A stretch of 46,822 nucleotides of DNA from positions 1 to 46,822 of the forward strand of contig JAFURI010000106.1 of assembly GCA_017471885.1 (NCBI GenBank), in the 5' to 3' direction. This document shows positions 7,456 through 15,763 of this stretch, piece after piece. The notes under the pieces were generated by a model. The model searched no databases, was not told the origin of the DNA, and was given only the letters and a program-made list of their open reading frames with translations. Source of the stretch: Clostridia bacterium (GTDB taxonomy: Bacteria > Bacillota > Clostridia > Christensenellales > Aristaeellaceae). The position numbers and the translations under genes are program-made. Positions within the stretch are counted from its first letter, which is position 1. The number at the start of each line of letters is the position of its first letter.

Positions 7456-8723
7456 GCCATCTTTCCTCCAAGCTTCTCAAATGCCGTCAGGTATTCCGGC
7501 CAGGATTTGTTCAGCGCTTCCACGCCCACAACCTCCACCGGTTCCTCTGCCAGCGTGGCCGCCAGCGACAGCAGCATCACCATGCGGTGATCGTTATAGC
7601 CGTCCGCCGTTACGCCGCCGTGCAGTTTCTTTACGCCCTGTACCACAATGGTATCGCCCTCAGCCCGGGCGCAGCCTCCCAGCTGATTGAGCAGCTCCAC
7701 CGTGGCCGCCAGCCGGTCGCATTCTTTAAGCCGCAGCCTTCCGCAGCCCGTCAGACGGCTTTCGCCCTCCGCCAGCTGACAGGTCAGGGCCAGCACCGGC
7801 GTAATATCCGGACAATCGTGCACGTCCAGCACCGCACCCTTCAGCCCATCGGCATAGACGCGCACGCCGAATTCATCCTCATTCACTACGGCGCCCAGCG
7901 TTTCAAGATGCCGCAGTACCGCCCGGTCGCCCTGGGTGGTATCAGGCGCAAGGCCTGCGGTAACCACATCGTGTCCCAGCGCTGCGGCGCACAAAAGCAC
8001 CGCCGCCTGAGAATAATCGCCGGACAGTCTGCCGCTGCGGGCCTGATATGCCTGCCCGCCCGGAATCCGCCAGCAGTAAGGCGCGGTTTCCTCTATCACG
8101 ATGCCGCTGAGCTGCAGCGCCTCCACCGTCATACGGATATAACCCGCCGACTCCACCGGTGGCTCCACCGTCAGCGTAGAATCCTCCGCAAGCAGCGGCA
8201 GCGCAAACAGCAGACCGGACACAAACTGGCTGGACACGTTGCCCGGCAGCACATAATCGCCGCATTCCAGCAGACCGCGCACCGTAAGCTCCGCCGCGCC
8301 GTCAGCGCCCACGCCCATATACCAGCGCACACCCCGGGGAACAAACAGATCGCGGTATACGTCCATGGGCCTCTGCCCCAGCCTGCCATGCATGCGGAAC
8401 ACGCCGCCGCCGGTCATCGCCATGGCGATCGGCACAAAAAAGCGCAGCGTGGAGCCGCTCTCGCCGCAGTCCATCACAGGCAGCCTTCGGGGCTTTTTCT
8501 TCTGGCCGCTGATTTTGAGCGTATCACCCGCCATTTCCACACCCGAGCCCAGCGCGGTAATACACCGCGCCGTAGCCTCCATGTCCGCAGAATTCATAAA
8601 GCCGGACAAGATGGTTTCGCCTTGGGTAAGACCTGCACAGATCATCCTGCGGTGGGCCTCTGATTTGGAGGCGGGAGCCGTCAGCACACCCTTGAGTTCA
8701 GAAGGATAAAAAGTCCTGTTCAT
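7452..8723 (-). CDS. aroA: 3-phosphoshikimate 1-carboxyvinyltransferase (EPSP synthase)
   Basis: A 423-residue EPSP synthase that joins phosphoenolpyruvate to shikimate-3-phosphate. The N-terminal lysine motif APASKSEAHRR is the shikimate-phosphate binding site; CGESGSTLRFFVPIA and the late DHRMVMLLSL are the other signature segments, and both halves of the inverted beta-sheet prism are present. The start is set at ATG 8723, 11 bases after AAGGAG; an in-frame ATG at 8732 is only two bases after that site, and the longer frame upstream lies in the terminator region. It is first in the operon aroA-aroC-pheA. A TATGAT -10-like element lies at 8760-8765 but no clear -35 was found. Confidence 0.95.
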   Translation of the reverse strand: MNRTFYPSELKGVLTAPASKSEAHRRMICAGLTQGETILSGFMNSADMEATARCITALGSGVEMAGDTLKISGQKKKPRRLPVMDCGESGSTLRFFVPIAMAMTGGGVFRMHGRLGQRPMDVYRDLFVPRGVRWYMGVGADGAAELTVRGLLECGDYVLPGNVSSQFVSGLLFALPLLAEDSTLTVEPPVESAGYIRMTVEALQLSGIVIEETAPYCWRIPGGQAYQARSGRLSGDYSQAAVLLCAAALGHDVVTAGLAPDTTQGDRAVLRHLETLGAVVNEDEFGVRVYADGLKGAVLDVHDCPDITPVLALTCQLAEGESRLTGCGRLRLKECDRLAATVELLNQLGGCARAEGDTIVVQGVKKLHGGVTADGYNDHRMVMLLSLAATLAEEPVEVVGVEALNKSWPEYLTAFEKLGGKMA

Positions 8724-8822
8724 CGGAGTCATCGCTCCTTTACGCAGCATTGTGATGTTATCATACCATAGCCCGGGACGCCGCGGGTGTTTTCCTGCTG
8801 TACTTTTCTCCAAAAAACAAAA

Positions 8823-8857
8823 AAGCGCGCGGCGTCTACTTGACACGCCGCACGCTT
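8823..8857 (-). terminator. Terminator of the sdaAB-sdaAA operon
   Basis: GC-rich 13-bp stem with one mismatch (8823-8835 with 8845-8857) followed on the minus strand by a T run. It lies 13 bases after the sdaAA stop. Confidence 0.8.
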
Positions 8858-8870
8858 CAAAAAAGTAATA

Positions 8871-9740
8871 TCAGCCCCGTATCTCCCGGTGGCAAAGCCT
8901 CGCCTTTGCGCTGGGACAGGATGCGCAGCCGCCCTCGCCCGTTTCACGCAGGCTGGAAGGCAGCGCGTCGCCCACTTCCTTCATCACGGAAATAATCTCG
9001 TCCGGCTCGATGGGGCACTGAATGCCGCTGAGCACCATATCCGCCGACGTAAAGGCTATGCCTGAGGAACCCACATTGCGGTACACGCAGGGCACCTCCA
9101 CCAGACCGCCCACAGGATCGCACACAAGACCCAGCAGATTCATGATGGCGAAGGCAGCCGCATCCACGCACTGCTTCGCGCTTCCGCCCTCCATGAAGGT
9201 CAGCGCCGCAGCAGCCATGGCCGCCGCCGCGCCGCACTCGGCCTGACAGCCTCCCTCCGCGCCGGAGATGCTGGCCTGGGTGGCAATGGTCTGTCCCACC
9301 GCTGCGGCCACGAAAAGCGCGTCCACAGCCCTGTTCTCGCTGACGCTCTTCTCCTCCATCATCGCCAGCACAGCGCCGGGCAGGATGCCGCAGGCTCCGG
9401 CCGTAGGCGCGGCCACAATCTTGCCCATGCAGGCGTTGCATTCCGCCGTAGCCAGCGCATAAGCCTCCGCCTTGCCCAGCAGGCCGCCGCACAGAGACTT
9501 ACCGCTTCTGATGCGGTTCATCAGCAGCGCAGCCTGGCCGCCGGTCAGTCCGCTCACGGACTTCAGCGCAGGATCAAGCCCCTCCTGCACCGCCTCCTGC
9601 ATGCAATGCAGATGACTGCGCATGATATCGCGTACGCCTTCCGCCGTCATACCGGTCTCGTGGGCCTGCATCTGCACCGCCACGGCGGCGATGCTTCCCT
9701 TGCCCGCCATGTTGACCCATTCCTTCAGCGTAAAATCCAT
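8871..9740 (-). CDS. sdaAA: L-serine dehydratase, iron-sulfur alpha subunit
   Basis: A 289-residue alpha chain of the oxygen-sensitive 4Fe-4S L-serine ammonia-lyase (serine to pyruvate and ammonia). Family motifs are present: APTAGACGILPGA, EGGCQAECGAAAAMAAAA, and the CDPVGGLVEVPC segment that carries cluster cysteines, followed by the usual late cysteines (CASCPSAKARLC). It starts one base into the stop codon of sdaAB (TGATG overlap), so the two subunits are coupled. The two-subunit form is the one used by Bacillota, and needs low oxygen. Normal length. Confidence 0.95.
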   Translation of the reverse strand: MDFTLKEWVNMAGKGSIAAVAVQMQAHETGMTAEGVRDIMRSHLHCMQEAVQEGLDPALKSVSGLTGGQAALLMNRIRSGKSLCGGLLGKAEAYALATAECNACMGKIVAAPTAGACGILPGAVLAMMEEKSVSENRAVDALFVAAAVGQTIATQASISGAEGGCQAECGAAAAMAAAALTFMEGGSAKQCVDAAAFAIMNLLGLVCDPVGGLVEVPCVYRNVGSSGIAFTSADMVLSGIQCPIEPDEIISVMKEVGDALPSSLRETGEGGCASCPSAKARLCHREIRG

Positions 9741-10405
9741 CAGCAGGGCCTCCTCTTCAGGAAGGTCGCGCTCTGAACGCCCTCGATCGCGCGGATTTCT
9801 TCCATGATTGCATCATCCAGCTCATGATCCAGCTCAAACACCATCATCGCGTCCGCGCCTGCACCCCGGCGGTACACGGACATGTTGCCAATGTTGATCC
9901 GCCGCCGTGCCATGATGCCGCTTACCGCAGCCACCTTGCCGGGCACGTCGTCATGATGGATGATCAGCGTATTTTCCTTGCCGGTGAAGGACACATTCAT
10001 GCCGTCCAGCCGGTGAACCTCAATATTACCGCCGCCCACGGAGGCAGCTTCCATGGTCAGGCGCTGACCGCTTGCACCTGTGATCGTCAGCTTCACCGTA
10101 TTGGGATGCGCGCCGCGCAGGTTCACGGGCGAAAACTGCAGCTCAAGTCCGGCCTCTGTCGCCAACTCCAGGGAGTTGCGCAGCCGGAGATCATCCACCT
10201 GCATGCCCATCAGGCCGCCGACGATGGCCCGGTCCGTACCATGGCCGCGATACGTTTTGGCAAAGGAACCGTGAAAACCGATATCCGCCCGGGCAACGTC
10301 CTCGCCCAGCAGCATGCGCGCCGTCAGGCCGATTCGCGCCGCGCCTGCGGTATGGGAGCTGCTGGGGCCGATCATGACCGGCCCGATGAGGTCAAAAAGA
10401 TCCAT
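9740..10405 (-). CDS. sdaAB: L-serine dehydratase, beta subunit
   Basis: About 221 residues; the partner chain of sdaAA. The N-terminus has the family signature DLFDLIGPVMIGPSSSHTAGA, and the C-terminal ~75 residues form an ACT domain (TLIIHHDDVPGKVAAVSGIM ...). The start is set at ATG 10405, preceded by GGCGGTGA five bases earlier. An in-frame ATG at 10447 is possible but the strong promoter at 10453-10481 predicts transcription starting at about that very base, so that ATG would need a leaderless mRNA. First gene of a two-gene operon that ends at the terminator near 8823. Confidence 0.92.
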   Translation of the reverse strand: MDLFDLIGPVMIGPSSSHTAGAARIGLTARMLLGEDVARADIGFHGSFAKTYRGHGTDRAIVGGLMGMQVDDLRLRNSLELATEAGLELQFSPVNLRGAHPNTVKLTITGASGQRLTMEAASVGGGNIEVHRLDGMNVSFTGKENTLIIHHDDVPGKVAAVSGIMARRRINIGNMSVYRRGAGADAMMVFELDHELDDAIMEEIRAIEGVQSATFLKRRPC

Positions 10406-10452
10406 CCGGGTCACCGCCTTCATCTGTATAGGATGCGTATCATCCATCCCTT

Positions 10453-10481
10453 ATTGTACATCATCCCCGGCCCAAGGTCAA
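10453..10481 (-). promoter_or_regulatory. Promoter of sdaAB-sdaAA
   Basis: Minus strand TTGACC (10481-10476), 17-base spacer, TACAAT (10458-10453). The predicted +1 falls at about 10447, which helps choose the internal start codon of sdaAB. Confidence 0.75.
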
Positions 10482-10529
10482 CGCATCCGGCGCAATTACA
10501 AATTTCTCAAACTTTTTTTGAAATTCCCC

Positions 10530-10558
10530 TTGACAGAATCCCCCTCCATGTGTATAAT
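10530..10558 (+). promoter_or_regulatory. Promoter of tRNA-Ser
   Basis: TTGACA (10530-10535), 17-base spacer, TATAAT (10553-10558): a perfect consensus, 35 bases before the tRNA. Confidence 0.9.
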
Positions 10559-10592
10559 AATCAATGTTGTCGCGGTTGACCCACCGTGATAT

Positions 10593-10680
10593 GGAGAGTT
10601 GGCTGAGTGGTCGAAGGCGCACGACTGGAAATCGTGTTACGGCTTATACCCGTACTAGGGTTCGAATCCCTAACTCTCCG
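10593..10680 (+). tRNA. tRNA-Ser (anticodon GGA)
   Basis: An 88-base tRNA with the long variable arm of serine tRNAs: acceptor GGAGAGT/ACTCTCC, anticodon stem ACGA/TCGT around loop CTGGAAA giving GGA, variable arm with the stem TACGG...CCGTA, T arm TAGGG-TTCGAAT-CCCTA. Discriminator is G, as serine tRNAs need; CCA is not encoded. It is a single-gene transcription unit with a perfect promoter and a strong terminator. It reads UCC and UCU codons. Confidence 0.96.
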
Positions 10681-10683
10681 CTG

Positions 10684-10718
10684 AAAGATCAGAACTTCGA
10701 AAGAGGTTCTGATCTTTT
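10684..10718 (+). terminator. Terminator of tRNA-Ser
   Basis: Perfect 12-bp stem (10684-10695 with 10706-10717) with a 10-base loop, then T-rich sequence. Confidence 0.85.
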
Positions 10719-10740
10719 CATTTTATCCGATTGTTAAAAA

Positions 10741-10776
10741 AAGGCAGCACCCGGGGGTGTCCGGATGCTGCCTTTT
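10741..10776. terminator. Terminator after the ADP-ribosylglycohydrolase-like gene
   Basis: A 14-bp stem with one mismatch (10741-10754 with 10761-10774), A run before and T run after, so it can work on both strands; it serves the minus-strand gene that ends at 10777. Confidence 0.8.
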
Positions 10777-12534
10777 TTATTTGCGTCGTTTCTCGAATAC
10801 CCTGTCCAGGCTGTCAATGACGTAACCTGCCTGTTCTGCATGCTCGCGCCAGCCTGCGTACCGCTGCACGCTCACTTCCACGCATTCGTATTCCTCCATT
10901 TCGGCCTGTGTGCGGAGCTCGTTCTGCCGGCGGCTTTCCTCCAGCCTGCGCTCCCGCTCCGTTTCGTCCTTCGCATAACGGACTTCTTCCGCAGCGGCGT
11001 CCTCCGGATCCGCATAGTAAAACCGCTCGCCCCTCGCCTGGAAATACCGTTCGCCCTCGCTGTCCCGGTATACCCAGCAGACCGTCTGCGCCGGTATGCG
11101 AAGTGCCTCGTGATCCATGCTCTTCACGCTCTTGAGAATGACGCACTTGCCGGAATTCCATCTGCCGTCCCAGCCCTTGTACTGGGTAAACGCCTTCTTT
11201 CCGATACGCTCCAGATTCGGCGGCAGCTCGGGATACAGCTTTACCTCCTCAAAAGCGCATGCACCCAGCACCTTCAGCTTCTCCGGCAGTTTATCACCCA
11301 CGGAATTGTAGCGCGCAAAGGCTCTGACGCCGATCACCTCCACACAATCCGGCAGAATCACCTGCCTGACGCCGTTGAAGGCGTGATCGCCAACCGAACG
11401 CACGCTATCCGGAATAATCCAGCCCGGCTTGAATTCGCGGCCAATGTATCTCATCTGAAACGCAAATGGGCCGATAGCCGTCACAGGATGACCGTCCAGC
11501 GAGGAGGGTACCCTCACCATTCCATTGCAGTCCCGGCTGAATTTCTCCCACCCAGCCTCGCTGCAGGGGTACTTCAGGATCACCGCTTCTCCCCTGTCAT
11601 CCGTGCGGTATACATACTCGCCGCATACGCGGATGGGATTGATCCGCGCCACTGCTTCGTCCATCCGTCGGACGACGCTGATGATATCCTGCGTGAGGTA
11701 TGCCTCGGTCTCCGCCCATTGATACTGCCATCTGAACTCATTGTCGTACCACGGGCGTTCATGCTTGAAAACACCGTCCGTTTCGCTGAAGGTCCATGCG
11801 TCGATCCACGCTTCGGCGAATGCAGCGGCAATGGCGGCGTTTGTATCCGTATCGCCGCCGAGGGATATGGCGTTCTTCACCGCCTCCTGCACCGCTCCGT
11901 AACCCTTGTCCGTCAGGATTTCAACCTTCACCGCCGTTTCGTAAAACGCGGCAAAGGCGATAGGCAGAGTGGTATTACAGGTGAAGTCAAACTCGGTGAC
12001 AGGCCGGATATCCTTCAACGCCGGAATCTGATAACGCTCGTTCAGCAGCACGTACATGGCCTCGATGGATTCGCCCATGCGCAGCCGGTAGATGATCTCC
12101 GCCGTAAGCGCTGCAGCTTCCATCGCCTCGGGATGATCATGGGTCGGCATGGCCGTCAGCCGCCCCAGACGGCTTGCCTCCTCCGGGCTTCAGGCAAGCC
12201 AGCCTGCGGAGGTGCAGCGTATAATCGCGTCGTTGGTTCTGGAGCCATAGGGCTTCGGCTTCCAGCTTTTCAGCCATGCCCTGAAGGTTTTGCTGTAGCC
12301 TGCGTCGGGATGCCTGCGACCGTACTCGCGCAGTTTCTCCGCAACCGCGTCCACAATGCCGTCATCATCGGAGATTCCCTGCTCGCGGCAGGTCATCAGC
12401 GCGTCTGCGACAGCCGCATGAAGCACCGTATCGTCCGTAAAATGACGTAACTGCTCGCTGATATTCTCCTGTTCCTCCACCGGCTTCCATTCGCAGATTG
12501 AACCTTCCACGTCGCCGTAGATGATGCCGCGCAT
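10777..12534 (-). pseudogene. ADP-ribosylglycohydrolase fused to leucine-rich repeats, interrupted by an in-frame TGA
   Basis: Two reading frames, 12534-12190 (114 residues) and 12150-10777 (457 residues), are in the same frame and separated only by a TGA at 12192-12190 and 13 open codons. The first part has the N-terminal ADP-ribosylglycohydrolase motifs (GDVEGS at 7-12, FTDDTVL at 32-38) and stops after CTSAGWLA, where relatives continue unbroken. The second part carries the rest of the fold: PTHDHPEA and SLGGDTDTNAAIAAA (metal-binding DTD). From about residue 340 on there are BspA-type leucine-rich repeats (IPDSVRSVGDHAF, ILPDCVEVIGVRAFARY, LPPNLERIGKKAF), then a charged helical tail. GGAGG six bases before ATG 12534 and a consensus promoter look intact. 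Enzymes of this family remove ADP-ribose from proteins or small molecules. The TGA may be a true nonsense mutation, a sequencing error or something recoded; elsewhere TGA is a normal stop. Confidence 0.8.
12183..12212. repeat. Inverted repeat enclosing the in-frame TGA
   Basis: GGCTTGCC and GGCAAGCC, perfect 8-bp arms, lie on either side of the TGA codon (roughly 12171-12178 and 12193-12200 on the plus strand), with a 14-base loop that holds the stop and a GGAGGA sequence. In RNA of the minus strand the stop codon would be at the 5' side of the loop. Coordinates are given to a few bases. Confidence 0.6.
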
Positions 12535-12560
12535 ATTGCCCCTCCGCTTCCGTCCGCGTC

Positions 12561-12605
12561 TGTGAATCTGTTCACATTATATCCCTGCGCCGCATTCCGT
12601 GTCAA
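12561..12605 (-). promoter_or_regulatory. Promoter and operator of the ADP-ribosylglycohydrolase-like gene
   Basis: Minus strand TTGACA (12605-12600), 18-base spacer, TATAAT (12581-12576). A perfect palindrome TGTGAA-TCTG-TTCACA (12561-12576) starts at the last base of the -10 and covers the expected +1, a position typical of repressor binding. The regulator is unknown. Confidence 0.7.
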
Positions 12606-12686
12606 TCGCACGCGTTTTGCTCCCTTATTCTCTTTTTTTCTCCGGCCTGTCCCTGCATTTTTACGCAGGAGTGTTTAAGTTCAGGT

Positions 12687-12702
12687 CGAATATGTGTATT
12701 CG
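12687..12702. promoter_or_regulatory. Palindromic candidate operator before the GH51 gene
   Basis: Perfect palindrome CGAATA-TGTG-TATTCG, 50 bases before the GH51 start. Same 6-4-6 geometry as the palindrome at 12561 but different bases. No convincing -35/-10 pair was found around it; the rest of the 12606-12752 spacer shows nothing clear. Confidence 0.4.
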
Positions 12703-12752
12703 GAATTGTTCTGTATCCGTTACAAAGTCAATACACGAGGAGGGCGTTATCC

Positions 12753-14216
12753 ATGGCAAGCATTACCCTGAATCCCGCCCGAAGCAAAGGCGTCATCAGC
12801 AAAAACATCTACGGTCACTTTTCCGAGCATCTGGGCCGCTGCATCTATCAGGGCTTCTTTGTGGGCAAGGACAGCCCCATTCCCAACGTCAACGGCATAC
12901 GCAAGGATCTTGTGGAAGCCATGAAGAAAATCCGCATGCCCGTGCTGCGCTGGCCCGGCGGCTGCTTTGCCGACGAATATCACTGGGAGGACGGCGTCGG
13001 CCCCCAGGAAAACCGCAAGCGTATGGTCAACACCAACTGGGGCGGCGTGGTGGAGGACAACTCCTTCGGCACCCACGAATTCCTTGAATTGTGCGAACAG
13101 ATCGGCTGCGAGCCGTACATCAACGCCAACGTGGGCAGCGGCACCGTGCGCGAAATGGCCGAATGGGTGGAGTACCTTAACTCTGAGGGGGATTCCACCG
13201 TGGTGCGCAGGCGCTGGGCAAACGGCCGCAAGGAGCCCTGGGGCGTGAAATACTGGGGAGTGGGCAATGAGAGCTGGGGCTGCGGCGGACATATGCGTCC
13301 CGAGTACTATGCGGACGAATACCGCCGCTACCAGACCTACTGCCGCAACTATGGCAAGCACAGACTTTACCGCATTGCCTGCGGCCCCAACGTGGCGGAC
13401 TACAACTGGATGGACGTGCTGATGCAGCGCGCCGCCTCCCACATGGACGCCATCACACTGCACTATTACACCCTTTGCGACGACACATGGGATCACAAGG
13501 GCCCCGCCACCGGCTTTACAGCCGCTGATTTCTATAAGACCCTTGTTCGCGCATCCCGCATGGAGGAGCTTGTCATCCGTCACAGCGCCATCATGGACAA
13601 GTATGATCCCGCCAGGCGCGTGGGCCTGATCGTGGACGAATGGGGCGCATGGTACGACGTGGAGCCCGGCACCAACCCCGGCTTCCTCTATCAGCAGAAC
13701 ACCATGCGCGACGCCATGGTAGCCGCCATTACCCTGAACATCTTCAACCAGCACTGCGACCGCGTGGTTATGGCCAATCTGGCCCAGACCGTCAACGTGC
13801 TGCAGGCCGTGGCGCTGACCGAAGGTGACCGGCTGGTGCTGACCCCCACCTACCACGTCTTCGACCTGTACAAGGCCCATCAGGACGCGAAGGAAGTGGA
13901 CTGCTTCGTGCAGGCCGACTCCGTGGGCGAGGGCGAGTGGCAGATGCCCCAGCTTACCGCCTCCGCCTCCGAAAAGGACGGCGTCATCACCGTAACCGCC
14001 GCCAATCTCGCAGCCGACAAACCTGTGTCCGTTTCCATTGACGGCGTGACCGCCGGGGAGGTTTCCGTACGCATCCTTAAGGGTGAAATGGGCCAGTACA
14101 ACGACTTTGATCATTCTCCCCTCTCCGTCAAGGATTACGACGGTTTCACCATCGCCGGCGGCAAGCTGACCGTTGAGCTTCCCGCCTGCTGCGTGGCAGA
14201 GATCACCATCAAGTAA
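12753..14216 (+). CDS. GH51 alpha-L-arabinofuranosidase
   Basis: A 487-residue intracellular arabinofuranosidase that removes terminal alpha-L-arabinose from arabino-oligosaccharides. The N-terminal [16 protein letters not shown] is typical of GH51; the catalytic acid/base is Glu173 in [11 protein letters not shown] and the nucleophile Glu296 in LIVDEWGAW. The last ~120 residues form the small beta-sandwich domain. There is no signal peptide. GAGGAGGG sits about ten bases before ATG 12753. It heads a tightly packed operon with GH27, a Cys-rich protein and GH31 (gaps or overlaps of 12, -4 and -8 bases), suggesting removal of arabinose and galactose/xylose side groups from the same imported glycan. 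Confidence 0.94.
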   Translation: MASITLNPARSKGVISKNIYGHFSEHLGRCIYQGFFVGKDSPIPNVNGIRKDLVEAMKKIRMPVLRWPGGCFADEYHWEDGVGPQENRKRMVNTNWGGVVEDNSFGTHEFLELCEQIGCEPYINANVGSGTVREMAEWVEYLNSEGDSTVVRRRWANGRKEPWGVKYWGVGNESWGCGGHMRPEYYADEYRRYQTYCRNYGKHRLYRIACGPNVADYNWMDVLMQRAASHMDAITLHYYTLCDDTWDHKGPATGFTAADFYKTLVRASRMEELVIRHSAIMDKYDPARRVGLIVDEWGAWYDVEPGTNPGFLYQQNTMRDAMVAAITLNIFNQHCDRVVMANLAQTVNVLQAVALTEGDRLVLTPTYHVFDLYKAHQDAKEVDCFVQADSVGEGEWQMPQLTASASEKDGVITVTAANLAADKPVSVSIDGVTAGEVSVRILKGEMGQYNDFDHSPLSVKDYDGFTIAGGKLTVELPACCVAEITIK

Positions 14217-14228
14217 GGAGCGCTGATT

Positions 14229-15473
14229 ATGATTGCAAAGCATCCGCCCATGGGCTGGAACAGCTGGGACTGCTACGGCGCAGCCGTCAACGAGGCGCAG
14301 GTGCGTCAGAACGCGGACTATATGGCCGCGCACCTCAAGCCCTGTGGCTGGGAGTATGTGGTGGTGGATATTCAGTGGTATCAGCCCACGGCTGAAAATC
14401 ATCAGTATGAGGCCTTCTCCCGTCTAACCATGGACGAGTGGGGCCGCCTCATGCCTGCAGAGAACCGCTTCCCCTCCGCCGCGGACGGCAAGGGCTTCAA
14501 GCCGCTTGCAGATTACGTTCACAGCCTCGGATTGAAGTTCGGCATCCACATCATGCGCGGCATGCCCCGCATGGCGGCGCATCTTCACCTGCCCATCAAG
14601 GACAGCGAGTACTACTGCCATCAGGCCGCCAACCCCAACAGCATCTGCGCGTGGAATCCCGATATGTACGGGCTGAAGTGCCACCGTGAAGCCGCAAAGG
14701 CCTATTACGACAGCATCTTCGCGCTCTATGCCGAGTGGGGCGTGGATTTCATCAAGTGCGACGATATCGCCCGCGAATATCCCCACTGCGAAAAGGAGAT
14801 TGAGCTGCTCAGCAGCGCTATCCGCTCCTGCGGCCGGGACATGGTGCTGTCCCTTTCTCCCGGCCCTTCTCCGGTGGAGCAGGCCGAGCATCTGAAGAAG
14901 TACGCCAACATGTGGCGCATCACCGATGATTTCTGGGACAAGTGGGAACTGCTGAAGAACATGTTCGAGCGGGCGGAGAAGTGGTGCATCCACTCTGCTC
15001 CCGGCCACTGGCCTGATGCGGATATGCTGCCCGTAGGCGCGCTTCGTCAATGCGACGATCCCAACGGCTGGACCCGCTTTACCCAGGCCGAGCAGCGCAC
15101 CATGATGACCCTGTGGAGCATGATGCGCTCCCCCCTGATGATCGGCGGCGAAATGACGAAGAACGACCGTTTCACCCTTGAGCTGCTGACCAACGCAGAC
15201 GTGCTGAATATCGGGAAGGACTCCTTCTGCGGTCATCCGCTGCTGACCATGGACGAAGAAAGCGTCTGGCTTGCTCCCCGTCAGGACGGCAAAGGCGTGT
15301 ATGTGGCGCTGTTCAATCTTTCCGACAAAAAGCGTACCGTATCCCTGCCCGAAGGCGCGCTGGAGATGACCCCCGGCGAAATCACTGAGCTGTGGAGCCA
15401 TCGCCGCGCACGGAAGCTCTCCGCCGCCCTGCCGCCCCACGACGCGGCGGTGTATCTGGTCATGCGGAAATGA
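14229..15473 (+). CDS. GH27 alpha-galactosidase
   Basis: A 414-residue retaining alpha-galactosidase of family GH27. PPMGWNSWD at residues 6-14 is the family start; the nucleophile is Asp178 in FIKCDD and the likely acid/base is Asp234 in MWRITDDFW. The C-terminal beta domain is present. No signal peptide, so it acts in the cytoplasm on imported alpha-galactosides. A GH4 alpha-galactosidase is also encoded in this window (19810-21123), with an unrelated, NAD-dependent mechanism. Other GH27 activities (alpha-N-acetylgalactosaminidase, beta-L-arabinopyranosidase) cannot be excluded. The stop codon overlaps the next start by four bases. Confidence 0.93.
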   Translation: MIAKHPPMGWNSWDCYGAAVNEAQVRQNADYMAAHLKPCGWEYVVVDIQWYQPTAENHQYEAFSRLTMDEWGRLMPAENRFPSAADGKGFKPLADYVHSLGLKFGIHIMRGMPRMAAHLHLPIKDSEYYCHQAANPNSICAWNPDMYGLKCHREAAKAYYDSIFALYAEWGVDFIKCDDIAREYPHCEKEIELLSSAIRSCGRDMVLSLSPGPSPVEQAEHLKKYANMWRITDDFWDKWELLKNMFERAEKWCIHSAPGHWPDADMLPVGALRQCDDPNGWTRFTQAEQRTMMTLWSMMRSPLMIGGEMTKNDRFTLELLTNADVLNIGKDSFCGHPLLTMDEESVWLAPRQDGKGVYVALFNLSDKKRTVSLPEGALEMTPGEITELWSHRRARKLSAALPPHDAAVYLVMRK

Positions 15474-15763
15474 GCACGAAGCCCTTCTGCCGCCGCTGTC
15501 TGCTGGAGGATATGCCCTCCGAGGCCCAGCTGCGAAACAGCATCCGGGAGCTGATTGATCTGCTCCCCGACCATCTTCGCGCACCGGACGACGACGTGTC
15601 ACGCAGGCTTTCCCTCTGCCGGGAGTGCGATCATCTGACCGGCGGCATGTGCGCGCTGTGTGGCTGCTACGTGGAGCTGCGGGCGGCAAAATCCATCCAG
15701 CGCTGCCCGGACGTTCCTGCCCGCTGGCTTCCCTGCACCGAAAGGAATGAGCATCATGAATAA
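15470..15763 (+). CDS. Small cysteine-rich protein, DUF6171-like
   Basis: A 97-residue protein with nine cysteines: CRRC at 7-10, CREC at 50-53, CALCGC at 61-66, then 79 and 89. The pattern LCRECDHL-x-GGMC-x-LCGCYVELRAA matches what I recall of the DUF6171 family, short Cys-rich proteins of Bacillota without a known role; it looks like a metal (zinc or iron-sulfur) binding protein. The ATG shares ATGA with the GH27 stop, and its last eight bases overlap the GH31 start, so it is translationally coupled to both. Being locked between two glycosidase genes is its most unusual feature. No signal peptide or membrane helix. Confidence 0.8.
   Translation: MSTKPFCRRCLLEDMPSEAQLRNSIRELIDLLPDHLRAPDDDVSRRLSLCRECDHLTGGMCALCGCYVELRAAKSIQRCPDVPARWLPCTERNEHHE

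Noticed and set aside
10777-12534. Use of a changed genetic code (TGA = Trp or Gly)
   Set aside because: TGA ends rpoD, GH27, aroA and many other genes that otherwise have normal lengths.
12747-14402. A 551-residue open frame opposite GH51
   Set aside because: Same reason: shadow of a GC-rich gene with firm family motifs on the other strand.
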